NCBI RefSeq assembly: GCF_002777745.1
Contig: NZ_MEIO01000048.1
Span: 79,393-143,392 of the forward strand
DNA length: 64,000 bases
Source of the DNA: Snodgrassella alvi
GTDB taxonomy: Bacteria; Pseudomonadota; Gammaproteobacteria; Burkholderiales; Neisseriaceae
Reading direction: 5' to 3'
How positions within the stretch are numbered: position 1 is the first letter of the stretch; the number at the start of each line of letters is the position of its first letter. Shown here in pieces: positions 27,078-37,478 of this stretch. The translations under genes and the position numbers were made by a program. A model generated the notes under the pieces. It saw only the letters and a program-made list of their open reading frames with translations. It was not told the DNA's origin and made no database searches.

Positions 27078-28298
27078 TTAGCCTTTCACACACACCACCT
27101 GCCGCAAACGGTGCACAATCTCTACCAGCTCATTCTGTGCCGTCATGACAGCATCAATATCTTTATAGGCCATCGGAATTTCATCAATCACACCGGCATC
27201 CTTTCGGCATTCAACATGGGCAGTGGCCTGAATCTGGTCAGCAATACTAAACTGTTTTTTGGCAGCGGTACGGCTCATTACTCTTCCAGCACCATGCGAA
27301 CAGGAACAGAAACTGTCTGCATTGCCCAAACCTCTGACAATATAACTTTGTGCCCCCATCGAACCGGGAATAATGCCCAGCTCGCCTGTTCGTGCTGAAA
27401 CCGCGCCCTTTCGGGTAATAAAAACTTCAGCGCCAAAATGCCGCTCTTTCTGCACATAATTATGATGGCAGTTCACTGCGGCCAGATGTGTGTTAAAGGA
27501 CTTGCTGATTACCTTACGTAACGCCGCAATCACATTGTGCATTATGGTTTCACGGTTTAAGCGCGCAAACTCCTGTGCCCAGTGTACGGCTGAAACATAA
27601 TCTTCAAAGTGTTCAGTGCCTTCACGCAGATAAGCCAGATTTTCATCCGGCAGATTCTGCATATGCACCTGCATATCTTTTTTCGCCAGTTCGATAAAAA
27701 AAGTTCCAATGGCATTACCAATACCGCGTGAACCACTATGCAGCATTATCCACACCCGCTCGACTTCATCCAGACAGATTTCAATAAAGTGATTACCGGT
27801 ACCGAGCGTGCCCAAATGGCGATAGTTATTGGTATTGAGAAATCGCGGATATTTGGCGGTAAGCTGCTCAAATCCCGGCAGCAGCTGCTGCCAGTACTGA
27901 TCAACCACTGAGGGCGGATTCTGCCAGCTACCCTGATCGCGGCCGCGATGTCTGGGTGTTAGCCCGTGTGGTACTGCTTTTTCGATTTCCTGCCGCAGCA
28001 CCAGCAAATTATCTGGTAAATCAGCCGCCATCAGTGAAGTCTGCACCGCCATCATGCCGCAACCAATATCCACACCCACTGCGGCCGGAATTACTGCTCC
28101 AAGTGTAGGAATAACGCTGCCAATAGTGGAACCTTTCCCCACATGTACATCAGGCATAACCGCAATGTGCTGGAAAATAAATGGAAGTTGTGCAGTTTTA
28201 ATCAGTTGTGCTTTGGCTTTTTCATCTACCGGCACCCCTTGAGTCCACATTTTAATGGGTTTGGCCTGTTCCGCTTGCAGTAGATTATATGTTGTCAT
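27078..28298 (-). CDS. rtcB: RNA-splicing ligase RtcB (canonical)
   Basis: 406 residues, the standard length. It joins RNA 2',3'-cyclic phosphate (or 3'-phosphate) to 5'-OH ends with GTP and Mn2+. All motifs are present: MPDVHVGKGSTIGSVIP, VGVDIGCGM with the metal-binding Cys, GTLGTGNHFIE, LHSGSRGIGN, NCHHNYV, IPGSMGAQSYI and CSHGAGRVMSR with the guanylylated His. No rtcA or rtcR is adjacent. A divergent paralogue lies at 5.3-6.7 kb, so the genome has two different RNA ligases of this family. Confidence 0.95.
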   Translation of the reverse strand: MTTYNLLQAEQAKPIKMWTQGVPVDEKAKAQLIKTAQLPFIFQHIAVMPDVHVGKGSTIGSVIPTLGAVIPAAVGVDIGCGMMAVQTSLMAADLPDNLLVLRQEIEKAVPHGLTPRHRGRDQGSWQNPPSVVDQYWQQLLPGFEQLTAKYPRFLNTNNYRHLGTLGTGNHFIEICLDEVERVWIMLHSGSRGIGNAIGTFFIELAKKDMQVHMQNLPDENLAYLREGTEHFEDYVSAVHWAQEFARLNRETIMHNVIAALRKVISKSFNTHLAAVNCHHNYVQKERHFGAEVFITRKGAVSARTGELGIIPGSMGAQSYIVRGLGNADSFCSCSHGAGRVMSRTAAKKQFSIADQIQATAHVECRKDAGVIDEIPMAYKDIDAVMTAQNELVEIVHRLRQVVCVKG

Positions 28299-28598
28299 TT
28301 TACCCCCTTGTTACTGCTTTATTTTCATTAATCTGGTTAATTCAGACTAGCTGCCAGCTTATCGCAAGCATATAGCATAATTTTCGAAATATTGTTGTCA
28401 ATCAGTAACACCGTGCCAGCGCTATTAACCAGACAGTTATAGTACAGTCATGACATACACAAATCATAGCTAAACTAAGTTCAGCGATTTTCAACTATTG
28501 ATATCGGCAGGATTAAATAACATTGCCGTCAAATCAGTGTTATTAAAACTCAAGGCAGATCTATTTCAGTATTGCCCGATAAGGTCAGAATAACAGCT
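28299..28598. other. Intergenic region, nothing identified
   Basis: 300 bases between the 5' end of rtcB and the 3' end of recN (both minus strand), presumably holding the rtcB promoter. No gene or clear hairpin terminator was seen. Confidence 0.4.
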
Positions 28599-30260
28599 TT
28601 AGTTTTGAGCTAGCTCCAGCATCTCACTGGCATGATTACGTGTGGTATCGGTAATGGTTTCACCACCGAGCATACGCGCAATCTCATCCACTCGGCCAGC
28701 AGATGTTAACACCTTGATCTCGCTAACTGTCTGTCCCTTATTATTGTGTTTGCGCACCTGCCAGTGCTGCTGGCCACAGGCAGCTACCTGCGGTAAATGG
28801 GTTACAGCCAGTACCTGACGGTTTTGCCCCAAACTGCGCAAAGCGTGACCAACAACATCTGCCACAGCACCACCAATGCCGGTATCAACTTCATCAAAAA
28901 TCAGCGTGGGTACTGCATTGTACTGGCTGGTAACCATTTGCAGTGCCAGACTAATGCGTGCCAGTTCACCGCCGGAAGCCACTTTACTCATAGCGCGTAA
29001 AGGTGTGCCCTGATTGGCCGCCACCTGATACTGTACCTGTTCCAGACCATGCAAAGACGGTGAAGCGCTTAAAAGCTCAATATGAAAGCGTGCACCTTGC
29101 ATAGCCAAATTCTGCATATGCGCAGTAGTTTGCTTTGCCAGCTTTTTAGCCGCCTGATGGCGCTTTGCCGATAAATGCTGAGCAGCCTGCATATATTCAT
29201 TTTTGCGCTCAGCTACCCGTGCATGTAATGCTTCAATATCCGCAGATGCTTCCAGTTCATTCAAAGCAGCTTCAATCTTTACCAGTTCTTCAGGCAATTG
29301 TGGTGGTTCCAGCCGGTATTTGCGCGCCATGCTCATTAATTCCTGCATCCGCTGCCCTTGCTGTGCCAGCAGATTTTCATCTGTCTCAACACTGGCACTG
29401 GCTTCGCGCAGATAAGCGCTGACCTCTCCCAGCTCGGCCTCTACTGATTCCAGCAATACCACACTATCGGCAAAAGCAGGCGCAGCCTGAGTTAGTGCTG
29501 ACAGTTGCTGCCGGCAGTGATACAAACGGCTTTGCAGACCATCATCACCATTAAGTATTTCTTCCACACTGGCTGCTGTTTGCAGGATATCTGCCGCATG
29601 TACCAGTGCATCATGACTCTGGCTGAGATTTTCCCATTCATTTTCCTGTAGATTTAATGCATTGAGTTCATCAAAGCGCCATTGTAACCGCTCACGTTCA
29701 ATGTTCAGGCTTTCTGCCTGATTCTGCGCTTTCTCCAGCTCACGTTCTGCATCATGCCAGCGCTGATAAGTTTCGCGTACCTGCGCAACCTCCTTATCCG
29801 CACTAGCAAAGGCATCCAGTAATACACGTTGTGCTGCTTCACTGTTTAAAGAATGATGAGCATTCTGACCATGAATATCAATCAGTAATTCACCAATCTG
29901 GCGCAACTGGCCAAGAGTAACTGCCTGATTATTGATAAAACTGCGGCTTTTGCCTTTTACATCAATTATGCGGCGAATACTTAGCTGTGTTTCATGTTCA
30001 TCCAACAACCCTTGTTCTTGCAATAATTCACATGCCTGCGGAACATCGCCAACATCAAACAAGGCAGATAACTGCGCTTCTTTGGCGCCATGACGAATCT
30101 GTCCATAATCAGCCTTATCGCCCAGCAACAGACCTAAAGCATCCAACGTTATCGATTTGCCTGCCCCAGTTTCACCTGTCAAAACAGTAAATCCGCCTTG
30201 AAAACTCAGATTCAGCTCATCGACAATCACAAAGTCACGCAAAGACAACGCCAGAAGCAT
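28599..30260 (-). CDS. recN: DNA repair protein RecN
   Basis: 553 residues, an SMC-like ATPase acting in double-strand break repair. Walker A GETGAGKS is at about residues 30-37, a long coiled-coil region spans about 150-360, the ABC signature is seen as VASGGELARISLALQMV and Walker B as PTLIFDEVDTGIGGAVA, followed by LAVTHLPQVAACGQQH. The gene follows nadK on the same strand, the nadK-recN order known from many proteobacteria. Complete and unbroken. Confidence 0.95.
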   Translation of the reverse strand: MLLALSLRDFVIVDELNLSFQGGFTVLTGETGAGKSITLDALGLLLGDKADYGQIRHGAKEAQLSALFDVGDVPQACELLQEQGLLDEHETQLSIRRIIDVKGKSRSFINNQAVTLGQLRQIGELLIDIHGQNAHHSLNSEAAQRVLLDAFASADKEVAQVRETYQRWHDAERELEKAQNQAESLNIERERLQWRFDELNALNLQENEWENLSQSHDALVHAADILQTAASVEEILNGDDGLQSRLYHCRQQLSALTQAAPAFADSVVLLESVEAELGEVSAYLREASASVETDENLLAQQGQRMQELMSMARKYRLEPPQLPEELVKIEAALNELEASADIEALHARVAERKNEYMQAAQHLSAKRHQAAKKLAKQTTAHMQNLAMQGARFHIELLSASPSLHGLEQVQYQVAANQGTPLRAMSKVASGGELARISLALQMVTSQYNAVPTLIFDEVDTGIGGAVADVVGHALRSLGQNRQVLAVTHLPQVAACGQQHWQVRKHNNKGQTVSEIKVLTSAGRVDEIARMLGGETITDTTRNHASEMLELAQN

Positions 30261-30513
30261 AAACAGCCTTTCTTAAAGAAAGTATTAATGATTTACGTCA
30301 GATTTTAGTATTTTTTAGGAGAACGGGAAACTATTTTTTAGAAAAAACTAAAATTACCAATAATAAATTTCGATTTTATTAACTTCTTACCACAATTTTC
30401 TCATTATTACTGAAATACCACTTCCTGTTCAATAATCAGAGCTGCCCGTAAAAGCCCATCTTAGCCAGATGCGTTTCTAATTATGTAGGTATTACGTGTC
30501 CGTTAGCAGACAC

Positions 30514-31404
30514 TTAGACCAGCTGGTCACCCCAGTGCAGTTTCTGGCGTAGAGTTTTGTAATACTGGTAATTAACCGGATGAAGAATCCTGAGAGAATT
30601 GCGATAACGATTGATACGGATTTTATCCATAGTATGTAAATCAAAAAATGCCTGCCCGTCAAAATGAGCACGTGCATCACTGCCTTTAGTAATCAGCACC
30701 TCGATTTCACTGGTATCACTCACTGCAATCGGTCGATTTGACATCGACTGTGGACAAATAGGTACCAAACTGAAAGCACGCAAAGTTGGTTGCAAAATCG
30801 GACCACCGGCAGCCAGAGCATACGCAGTTGAACCAGTAGGTGTAGACACAATCAGACCATCCGAACGCTGAGTGTAGACAAACTCCTTATTGATAAAAAC
30901 TTCAAACTCAATCATCTGTCCCAGTGCTCCCCGACTGAGCACCACATCATTCAATGCCAACGAATGATAAAATTCTTCATCAGCGCGTACTACAGTAGCT
31001 TCCAATAAAATGCGCTCTTCAGGTACGTATTTACCGGTAAGCATCCCAGACAGCTCAGTAATCATCTGTGCTCGTGGCACCTGTGTCAGAAAACCCAGAT
31101 GTCCCTGATGAATACCAATCAGCGGTACCCGGTATGGTGCCAGCTTGCGTGCAACCGACAGCAGAGTTCCATCCCCCCCCAGTACTATCACCAGATCGCA
31201 GCGCCGCCCCATTTCAGATTTTTTAATAATGTTACAACGTTGCAGTTGTACTTGATTAATCTGATTATCCGCCCATGCCTCATTATCCAGATACACCGAA
31301 AGACCTTCATCGCATAAAAAAGCAATGAGTTCATCCAATACTGTACTCATCATCGGCGTTTGCGGACGGGTTACTATCCCGATATGATTAAACTGGCTAT
31401 ACAT
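30514..31404 (-). CDS. nadK: NAD kinase NadK
   Basis: 296 residues from ATG 31404; a TTG seven codons further upstream is in frame but gives a non-homologous extension. It phosphorylates NAD to NADP with ATP. The conserved GGDGT motif (VIVLGGDGTLLSVAR, about residues 65-80), the LNDVVLSRG segment, and STPTGSTAYALAAGGPI near residue 180 are present. Located upstream of recN on the same strand. Confidence 0.94.
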   Translation of the reverse strand: MYSQFNHIGIVTRPQTPMMSTVLDELIAFLCDEGLSVYLDNEAWADNQINQVQLQRCNIIKKSEMGRRCDLVIVLGGDGTLLSVARKLAPYRVPLIGIHQGHLGFLTQVPRAQMITELSGMLTGKYVPEERILLEATVVRADEEFYHSLALNDVVLSRGALGQMIEFEVFINKEFVYTQRSDGLIVSTPTGSTAYALAAGGPILQPTLRAFSLVPICPQSMSNRPIAVSDTSEIEVLITKGSDARAHFDGQAFFDLHTMDKIRINRYRNSLRILHPVNYQYYKTLRQKLHWGDQLV

Positions 31405-32266
31405 GAAAATGGTCGTTCCTGACAAAGTAACTCACTCTAATACAACTACAACAAATTTTGTTCTGTTAATTATAAAGCGTAACGCATTAACATACGTGTG
31501 TTATGTAACCCCTCACACATAATGAAAACTTCACAGCTACAAGAAAAATTAAACATTATCATCAAACTGGCTGCAAATAAATTCTAAAATTGATCAATAG
31601 CTTTACCTATATCCGCAGCCTGCTGATTAATTTCAACCAGTTTCTCATGAAAAATATCTTGTTATCCATACATATCCTATTTTCCACATATCTGATCCGT
31701 ATAATAATTTCTGTACAGCTTATAAAATCACACACTGCCGTAGCATAAGCCCTGACGGATGTAACAGCAGCGGATAACGCTAAACATTACTTTAAACGAT
31801 CTATAAAAACACTGGTGCGGAAAAATGGCGCAGATGATTTGGTAAAAAACAGGCTATATTATTTTATATTTATATACCTATATAAGAATAAGAACTTTGG
31901 ATTGTTTACTTTTTCCTTTGTCTTCCTTACCTTTATCACACCGAGACCCCAGTAGCCACAAGTATTGCACACTATTTTCATCACTACTAAAAAAATCACC
32001 AAACCAAAAACAATGTGTGGCCTCTCTCAACATGATTTATACAACAAAAACGCCAATACAAATTACCCGCATTTCAAAACCTATTTCACCCAATTGATTT
32101 ATATAACATAATCCAATAATTGTATATAACACATTCTGTATAAAAAAATAATTCAGATCAATGCTCATCATTTTTCATAGTATATTTAGATTGTGAAAAT
32201 TTTTTATGTTGTGTGTAATCTGTCGCTGAAAAGAGCAGATACCGCTACAATAACTGTTTAAGAAAT
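31405..32266. other. 860-base AT-rich gap between divergent nadK and miaA
   Basis: The longest gene-free gap of the window. It holds the divergent promoters of nadK and miaA. A 66-codon plus-strand frame (31897-32097) has no binding site or recognisable product. A short minus-strand stretch (31584-31661) reads like the C-terminal helix of a protein but has no start and may be a relic. Nothing else could be identified. Confidence 0.5.
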
Positions 32267-33223
32267 ATGGTTGCTGCCATGGCTACTTCCCTACCCAAAG
32301 TTTTTGCGCTGCTCGGTCCTACTGCCTCTGGGAAAACCAGCCTTGCTCTGCGTCTGGCTGAACGGTTTCCGATCGAAATTATCAGCCTGGATTCTGCATT
32401 AATATATCGTGACATGAATATCGGCACAGCCAAACCCACCACAGAAGAATTACAGACAGTACCTCATCATCTGATTGACATCATTTCACCTCTGGAAAGT
32501 TACAGCGCTGCCCAGTTTGTCAGTGATTGTGTGTGTCTGGTACAGGAAATCCATGCCCGTGGTCATTTTCCCTTACTGGTGGGCGGCACCATGATGTATT
32601 ACCACGCCCTTACACAGGGACTGAACAGCCTGCCCGAAGCTAATACCCAAATTCGTGCTGAACTGAACAAACTGAAACAGCAGCATGGCATGGATTATTT
32701 ATATACTCAACTGCAACAGGTAGACCCAATAACCGCGGCACGCCTGCCCGCTGGCGACAGCCAGCGCATTGAGCGAGCGTTAGAAATCTATCATACTACC
32801 GGCATTCCCATGAGCAGCCATCTGGCCAGACAGGAAAGCCAGCGAGCACCTGTAGAGGTATGCTCATTAGCACTGGTTCCCAGCGATCGTGCCCGTCTGC
32901 GCATACAGATTGCCACCCGCTTTCATTCAATGCTGGCACAAGGATTTATAGAAGAAGTTGAAGCACTGCGCCTGCAATATCCCGACCTGCATTCCGATCT
33001 GCCATCGATTCGCTGCGTTGGCTACCGGCAAGCATTCAATTATCTTGATGGCATAACTGATTACAATACTTTCGTGGAAAGCGGTATTGTCGCCACTCGA
33101 CAACTGGCCAAGCGGCAGCTGACATGGCTGCGCAAATTGAATCCAAACTACCAGCTTGATCCTTTTGATCCGGCTAATCTATATGTACAGACTGCACAGT
33201 TTATGCAGCGTTTTTTTGCCTAA
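32267..33223 (+). CDS. miaA: tRNA dimethylallyltransferase MiaA
   Basis: 318 residues. It adds a dimethylallyl group to A37 of tRNAs reading UNN codons. Walker A-like GPTASGKT (17-24), the [17 protein letters not shown] segment (about 43-59), [17 protein letters not shown] near 100 and [10 protein letters not shown] near 245 are the family motifs. ATG 32267 or ATG 32279 (four codons later) could start it. It stands alone; hfq is not next to it, unlike in many proteobacteria. Confidence 0.94.
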   Translation: MVAAMATSLPKVFALLGPTASGKTSLALRLAERFPIEIISLDSALIYRDMNIGTAKPTTEELQTVPHHLIDIISPLESYSAAQFVSDCVCLVQEIHARGHFPLLVGGTMMYYHALTQGLNSLPEANTQIRAELNKLKQQHGMDYLYTQLQQVDPITAARLPAGDSQRIERALEIYHTTGIPMSSHLARQESQRAPVEVCSLALVPSDRARLRIQIATRFHSMLAQGFIEEVEALRLQYPDLHSDLPSIRCVGYRQAFNYLDGITDYNTFVESGIVATRQLAKRQLTWLRKLNPNYQLDPFDPANLYVQTAQFMQRFFA

Positions 33224-33579
33224 TCTTATTTATTTTATAAAAGATTTCTGCAATGACGGCTTACGCAATAATATTAAAATATTGTGTAAACATCTCATTA
33301 ACTGGCAGCAAAATTCTTTTACAACATGATGTATTAATTAAATTAATAGATTATTAACCTGTAATTGTTTGTCTGTATAAGTGGATATATACCCAATTCA
33401 TCCCAAGGCAGAACAGCAAAAGACGATTATTTACAGTAAAATGCAGTCCGTTGTTACAGTCATTATGTCATTACATTCATCACAAATTGAATAAACGGCA
33501 AAGACAAATATTTATCCTCCACGCCTCACTCTGGCCAGATAAGGGTCAGGCATTTTCGATTTAATAAGGAGAAAACACG
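33224..33579. other. Intergenic region upstream of the CoA-transferase gene
   Basis: 356 bases, AT-rich; presumably the promoter of the CoA-transferase gene. The gene's ribosome binding site is strong (AAGGAG eight to nine bases before the ATG). No terminator or RNA element was clearly seen. Confidence 0.4.
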
Positions 33580-35097
33580 ATGTCCGTTCAGGATCGCATC
33601 CGTTATACCTCACTTCATTCCCGTCTTATGTCTGCTGCTCAGGCTGCTACCCTGATTCATCATGAAGCTAATGTTGGCATGAGCGGATTTACCGGAGCCA
33701 GCTATCCCAAAGTATTGCCAAAGGCTATGGCTGATTTTGCCCGTGCCGAACATGCTGCCGGCCGCCCTTACAAAATTAATGTCTGGACAGGTGCATCAAC
33801 TGCCCCAGAATGTGATGGCGCTTTAGCTGAGGCTCATGCCATCAATCAGCGCTTACCATTTAATACCGACCGCCACATGCGTCAGGAAATCAACAGTGGC
33901 GAGGTAAACTTCATTGACATGCACTTATCACATGTTGCTCAGCAGGCATGGTTTGGTTTTCTGGGACACATGCATGTAGCCATTATCGAAGTACTGGGCA
34001 TTACCGAAGACGGCATGTTGATTCCATCTACAGCCATTGGTAACAACCAAACTTGGCTGGATATGGCTGACAAAGTGATTCTGGAAGTGAATACTGGTTT
34101 GCCAGTTCAGATGGAAGGCATGCACGACATTCCTCAAAACAATGCCATCCCGCCACACCGTACACCGATTAACATGACCCGTGCGGACGATCGTATTGGT
34201 GAAAAATACCTGAAAGTCGATCTGAACAAAGTTGTTGCCATTGTAGAATCCAATGCACCAGACCGCGACAATGTATTTAGCGAACCCGACGACAAATCCA
34301 AACAGATTGCCGCCTATATCGTTGACTTCCTGTCTCAAGAAATCAAAATGGGACGTTTACCCAAAGAAATGCTGCCGATTCAGTCTGGCGTGGGTAACGT
34401 AGCCAATGCTGTACTGGCAGGTTTATTAACCGGTCCGTTTGAAAATCTGTACGGCTATACTGAAGTATTGCAGGACGGCATGCTGGATCTGTTACGTGCT
34501 GGCAAAATGACCACAGCATCAGCCACAGCTATTTCTCTGTCTGCCAAAGCATTCCAAGAATTTGCAGAGAACATTGATTTTTACCGTGAACGCATCATTC
34601 TGCGTCCGCAGGAAATTTCCAATCATCCCGAACTAGTACGCCGTCTGGGCATTATTGCCATGAATTCCATGATTGAAGCGGATATTTACGGCAACATCAA
34701 TTCCACCCATGTAATGGGCACCAGCATGATGAATGGTATCGGTGGTTCGGGCGACTTTGCGCGTAACAGCTTCCTCAATTTCTTCGTTACCCCGTCTACC
34801 GCCAAAGATGACAAAATTTCCTGCATCGTGCCAATGGTATCTCATGTAGATCATACCGAACACGATACCCAGATTATTGTTACCGAACAGGGTCTGGCTG
34901 ACTTACGTGGTCTGGCACCACGGCAAAGAGCCAAAGTGGTCATCGAAAAATGTGCTCATCCTGATTATCGCGACCAGCTACAGGATTACTATGATCGTGC
35001 CCTGCACACCGCAAAAGGCATTCATACTCCTCATATTCTGACTGAAGCTTTAAGCTGGCATGAACACTTCCTGAAAACCGGTTCCATGAAAATGTAA
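33580..35097 (+). CDS. Succinyl-CoA:acetate CoA-transferase (AarC/acetyl-CoA hydrolase family)
   Basis: 505 residues, the same length as acetic-acid-bacteria AarC. The family transfers CoA from succinyl-CoA to acetate, replacing succinyl-CoA synthetase in a modified TCA cycle. Visible motifs: NVGMSGFTGASYPKVLPKA near the start, VWTGAST, the substrate-binding GVGNVANAVLAGL, the YTEVLQDG segment with the candidate catalytic Glu, GIGGSGDFARNS, and VTEQGLADLRGLAP near the C-terminus. It is monocistronic with its own terminator. Hydrolase activity is the older annotation; transferase is more likely from length and motif. Confidence 0.85.
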   Translation: MSVQDRIRYTSLHSRLMSAAQAATLIHHEANVGMSGFTGASYPKVLPKAMADFARAEHAAGRPYKINVWTGASTAPECDGALAEAHAINQRLPFNTDRHMRQEINSGEVNFIDMHLSHVAQQAWFGFLGHMHVAIIEVLGITEDGMLIPSTAIGNNQTWLDMADKVILEVNTGLPVQMEGMHDIPQNNAIPPHRTPINMTRADDRIGEKYLKVDLNKVVAIVESNAPDRDNVFSEPDDKSKQIAAYIVDFLSQEIKMGRLPKEMLPIQSGVGNVANAVLAGLLTGPFENLYGYTEVLQDGMLDLLRAGKMTTASATAISLSAKAFQEFAENIDFYRERIILRPQEISNHPELVRRLGIIAMNSMIEADIYGNINSTHVMGTSMMNGIGGSGDFARNSFLNFFVTPSTAKDDKISCIVPMVSHVDHTEHDTQIIVTEQGLADLRGLAPRQRAKVVIEKCAHPDYRDQLQDYYDRALHTAKGIHTPHILTEALSWHEHFLKTGSMKM

Positions 35098-35119
35098 TTT
35101 AGGATCGGATAATAACCAG

Positions 35120-35152
35120 ACAGCCCTGTTATGACACAGGGCTGTTTTTTTA
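35120..35152 (+). terminator. Terminator of the CoA-transferase gene
   Basis: Ten-base perfect stem ACAGCCCTGT / ACAGGGCTGT (35120-35129, 35136-35145) followed by a T tract. Confidence 0.9.
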
Positions 35153-35452
35153 TTATCTTCTCATTCATTTATATACAGGCATAACTGATTGATAACGACT
35201 TCCCACATGACATCTTATTTTCATTCCGTTTCAACCACAGCTCCATAACAGTTATTCCAGACTACATAGAGGTTTTCAATCCCAACATAGTTAACAACAA
35301 AATCTGACGGCGTTTATGAATCAGCTTCATCATGACCCATTATCAAATTCAGCCACACGCGTATCACTATCAGTTAAAATAAGCACGATTCATATCTCCT
35401 GCTGCATTCAGCAAACTCTTTATTTCTTTACTCTCATAAAGGAACGACTGCC
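35153..35452. other. Intergenic region upstream of glyA
   Basis: 300 bases with no gene. I looked for a glycine riboswitch and did not recognise one. A plausible -10 (TAAAAT near 35375) and a good ribosome binding site (AAAGGAACG) for glyA are visible. Confidence 0.4.
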
Positions 35453-36703
35453 ATGTTTTCCAAAGCGTTAACCATCGAAAAATTTGACCCGGAACTGGCC
35501 TCTGCCATTACCCGAGAAGACCAGCGTCAGCAAGATCATGTGGAGCTGATAGCATCGGAAAACTATGTAAGCTGCGCCGTAATGGAAGCTCAGGGCAGCC
35601 AGTTAACCAATAAATATGCCGAAGGCTATCCGGGCAAGCGCTATTATGGCGGCTGCGAATATGTAGATGAAGTAGAGCAGCTAGCCATTGACCGTCTAAA
35701 AGAATTATTTGGCGCCAGCTATGTTAACGTACAGCCACATTCCGGCTCTCAGGCCAATCAAGCAGTATACGCCAGCGTACTGCAACCGGGTGATACCATT
35801 CTGGGCATGTCGCTGGCTCATGGCGGCCACCTGACTCATGGTGCCAGTGTCAATATTTCCGGTCGCCTGTATAACGCTATTACCTATGGCTTGGATGAAA
35901 ACGAAATCCTTGACTACAATCAGGTGGAACAGCTAGCACTGGAACACAAGCCAAAAATGATTGTTGCCGGTGCTTCTGCCTATGCACTAGAAATAGACTG
36001 GGCGCGTTTCCGCGCAATTGCAGATAAAGTGGGTGCCTATCTGTTTGTAGATATGGCACACTATGCCGGACTGGTAGCGGGTGGTGAATATCCAAATCCG
36101 GTACCCTTTGCCGATTTTGTAACCACTACTACCCACAAAACCCTGCGTGGTCCGCGTGGTGGTGTGATTATGTGCCGCAATGAAGAACATGCCAAAGCAC
36201 TGAACTCAGCCATATTCCCTTGCCTGCAAGGCGGCCCACTAATGCATGTAATTGCCGCCAAAGCGGTAGCATTCAAAGAAGCATTGCAACCTGAATTCAA
36301 ACAATATGCCCGCCAGATTAAAGCCAATGCCAAAGTACTGGCAGAGACATTGATTGAGCGCGGTTTACGCATTGTTTCCGGCCGCACCGAAAGCCATGTG
36401 TTTCTGGTTGACTTGCAGCCGAAAAAACTCACAGGCAAAACTGCTGAAGCCATTCTGGGACAGGCACATATTACCGTCAACAAGAATGCTATCCCCAACG
36501 ATCCCGAAAAACCATTTGTTACTTCAGGTATTCGCTTAGGTACCGCAGCTATTACTACCCGCGGTTTCACCGAAACCGATACTCGCGCACTGGGACACCT
36601 GATTGCCGACGTACTGGACAATGCAGACAATGAGCAGGTAATCTCAGAAGTTGCTCAAAAAATACAGGAAATCTGCACTCGATTACCTGTCTATGGTAAA
36701 TAA
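35453..36703 (+). CDS. glyA: Serine hydroxymethyltransferase GlyA
   Basis: 416 residues, standard. A PLP enzyme that interconverts serine and glycine while charging tetrahydrofolate with a one-carbon unit. Seen: [12 protein letters not shown] near residue 26, the substrate loop [20 protein letters not shown] (about 50-70), the PLP-binding region [15 protein letters not shown] with the Schiff-base Lys at about 230, and [17 protein letters not shown] near 360. Monocistronic with its own terminator. Confidence 0.97.
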   Translation: MFSKALTIEKFDPELASAITREDQRQQDHVELIASENYVSCAVMEAQGSQLTNKYAEGYPGKRYYGGCEYVDEVEQLAIDRLKELFGASYVNVQPHSGSQANQAVYASVLQPGDTILGMSLAHGGHLTHGASVNISGRLYNAITYGLDENEILDYNQVEQLALEHKPKMIVAGASAYALEIDWARFRAIADKVGAYLFVDMAHYAGLVAGGEYPNPVPFADFVTTTTHKTLRGPRGGVIMCRNEEHAKALNSAIFPCLQGGPLMHVIAAKAVAFKEALQPEFKQYARQIKANAKVLAETLIERGLRIVSGRTESHVFLVDLQPKKLTGKTAEAILGQAHITVNKNAIPNDPEKPFVTSGIRLGTAAITTRGFTETDTRALGHLIADVLDNADNEQVISEVAQKIQEICTRLPVYGK

Positions 36704-36768
36704 ACAACAACATTAAATTATTAATATAGTTATTATTGATTAGCACCTAAAGACTACCTATACTCATA

Positions 36769-36813
36769 ACAGACTAATACACAATCAATTCAATGATGTA
36801 TTAGTCTGTTTTT
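36769..36813 (+). terminator. Terminator of glyA
   Basis: Thirteen-base perfect arms ACAGACTAATACA (36769-36781) and TGTATTAGTCTGT (36797-36809) with a T-rich end. Confidence 0.85.
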
Positions 36814-36985
36814 CTATTGAAAGAAACATTGCTATTTGTTTCCCTACAGGAAACCTAGCTTTAACCAATCAAGCATTATCTAATTACTGATAATGTATTA
36901 ATATGTGTACATGACAAAAGCAGCATACATGACCTGCTTTTAACAATTCAATTTACCTCAATAATTAATTTTGAAAGGAAACAAA

Positions 36986-37192
36986 ATGAAAAAATTAGTT
37001 TCTACCGCTTTATTGGCTGCTTCCTTAACCATGACTGCCGGTTTTACATTGGCTAATAGTAACAGTGACTCCACTGATATTCGCAATTTCAGCGAGGCTA
37101 CTGCCCAGAATGGCCAGAACAACCATGTTTCTGCATCCACCCCAGACAATACCCCGTACCGTACTCTGGATACCTATTCTGGTAACCACTAA
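36986..37192 (+). CDS. Small secreted protein, unknown function
   Basis: 68 residues. A clear Sec signal peptide (MKKLVSTALLAASLTMTAGFTLA) is followed by a short, polar, Asn/Ser/Thr-rich mature peptide of about 45 residues with no Cys (ends YRTLDTYSGNH). The strong ribosome binding site AAAGGAAACAAA fixes the start at ATG 36986. It stands alone before a hairpin. No family recognised; it is the clearest small novel exported product of the window. Confidence 0.65.
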   Translation: MKKLVSTALLAASLTMTAGFTLANSNSDSTDIRNFSEATAQNGQNNHVSASTPDNTPYRTLDTYSGNH

Positions 37193-37213
37193 TATCCATA
37201 GGCTGCTACAATA

Positions 37214-37239
37214 CAAAGCATAACAAAAGTTATGCTTTG
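37214..37239 (+). terminator. Hairpin after the small secreted protein gene
   Basis: Eleven-base perfect stem CAAAGCATAAC / GTTATGCTTTG with loop AAAA. There is no T tract after it, so termination may be partial and let transcription continue into the following membrane protein and oxidoreductase genes. Confidence 0.6.
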
Positions 37240-37244
37240 CAATT

Positions 37245-37478
37245 ATGACGGCTGGTAACGCAATAACCATCAATACTATTATTTTCTTTATAGGATTTAC
37301 TCCACTTTTAATGTCTTCTTTTAAACCAGTATTTGATGTCGGCCTGCTTGTTGGATTTTCTTTATTTCTAAGTGGAATATTAACAATTTTTTCACTTATC
37401 CTCTTTACACCAATTATTTTTTACAAAAAAGAAAACAAACGTTCACAACAGAAACTTATAACGGAGATAGCCAAATGA
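37245..37478 (+). CDS. Small two-helix membrane protein coupled to the oxidoreductase
   Basis: 77 residues with two or three hydrophobic segments (INTIIFFIGFTPLLM; VGLLVGFSLFLSGILTIFSLILFTPIIFY) and a charged tail. Its TGA overlaps the ATG of the next gene (ATGA), a strong sign that the two are translated together, although its own ribosome binding site is poor. AT-rich codon usage differs from the neighbouring glyA. Function unknown; it may anchor or regulate the oxidoreductase. Confidence 0.5.
   Translation: MTAGNAITINTIIFFIGFTPLLMSSFKPVFDVGLLVGFSLFLSGILTIFSLILFTPIIFYKKENKRSQQKLITEIAK

Noticed and set aside
31584..31661. Minus-strand stretch reading QDIFHEKLVEINQQAADIG and on to a stop
   Set aside because: Protein-like amphipathic pattern, but only about 25 codons with no start; too short to tell from chance.
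31897..32097. 66-codon plus-strand frame in the nadK-miaA gap
   Set aside because: No ribosome binding site, low-complexity Ser/Pro/Lys composition, no family.
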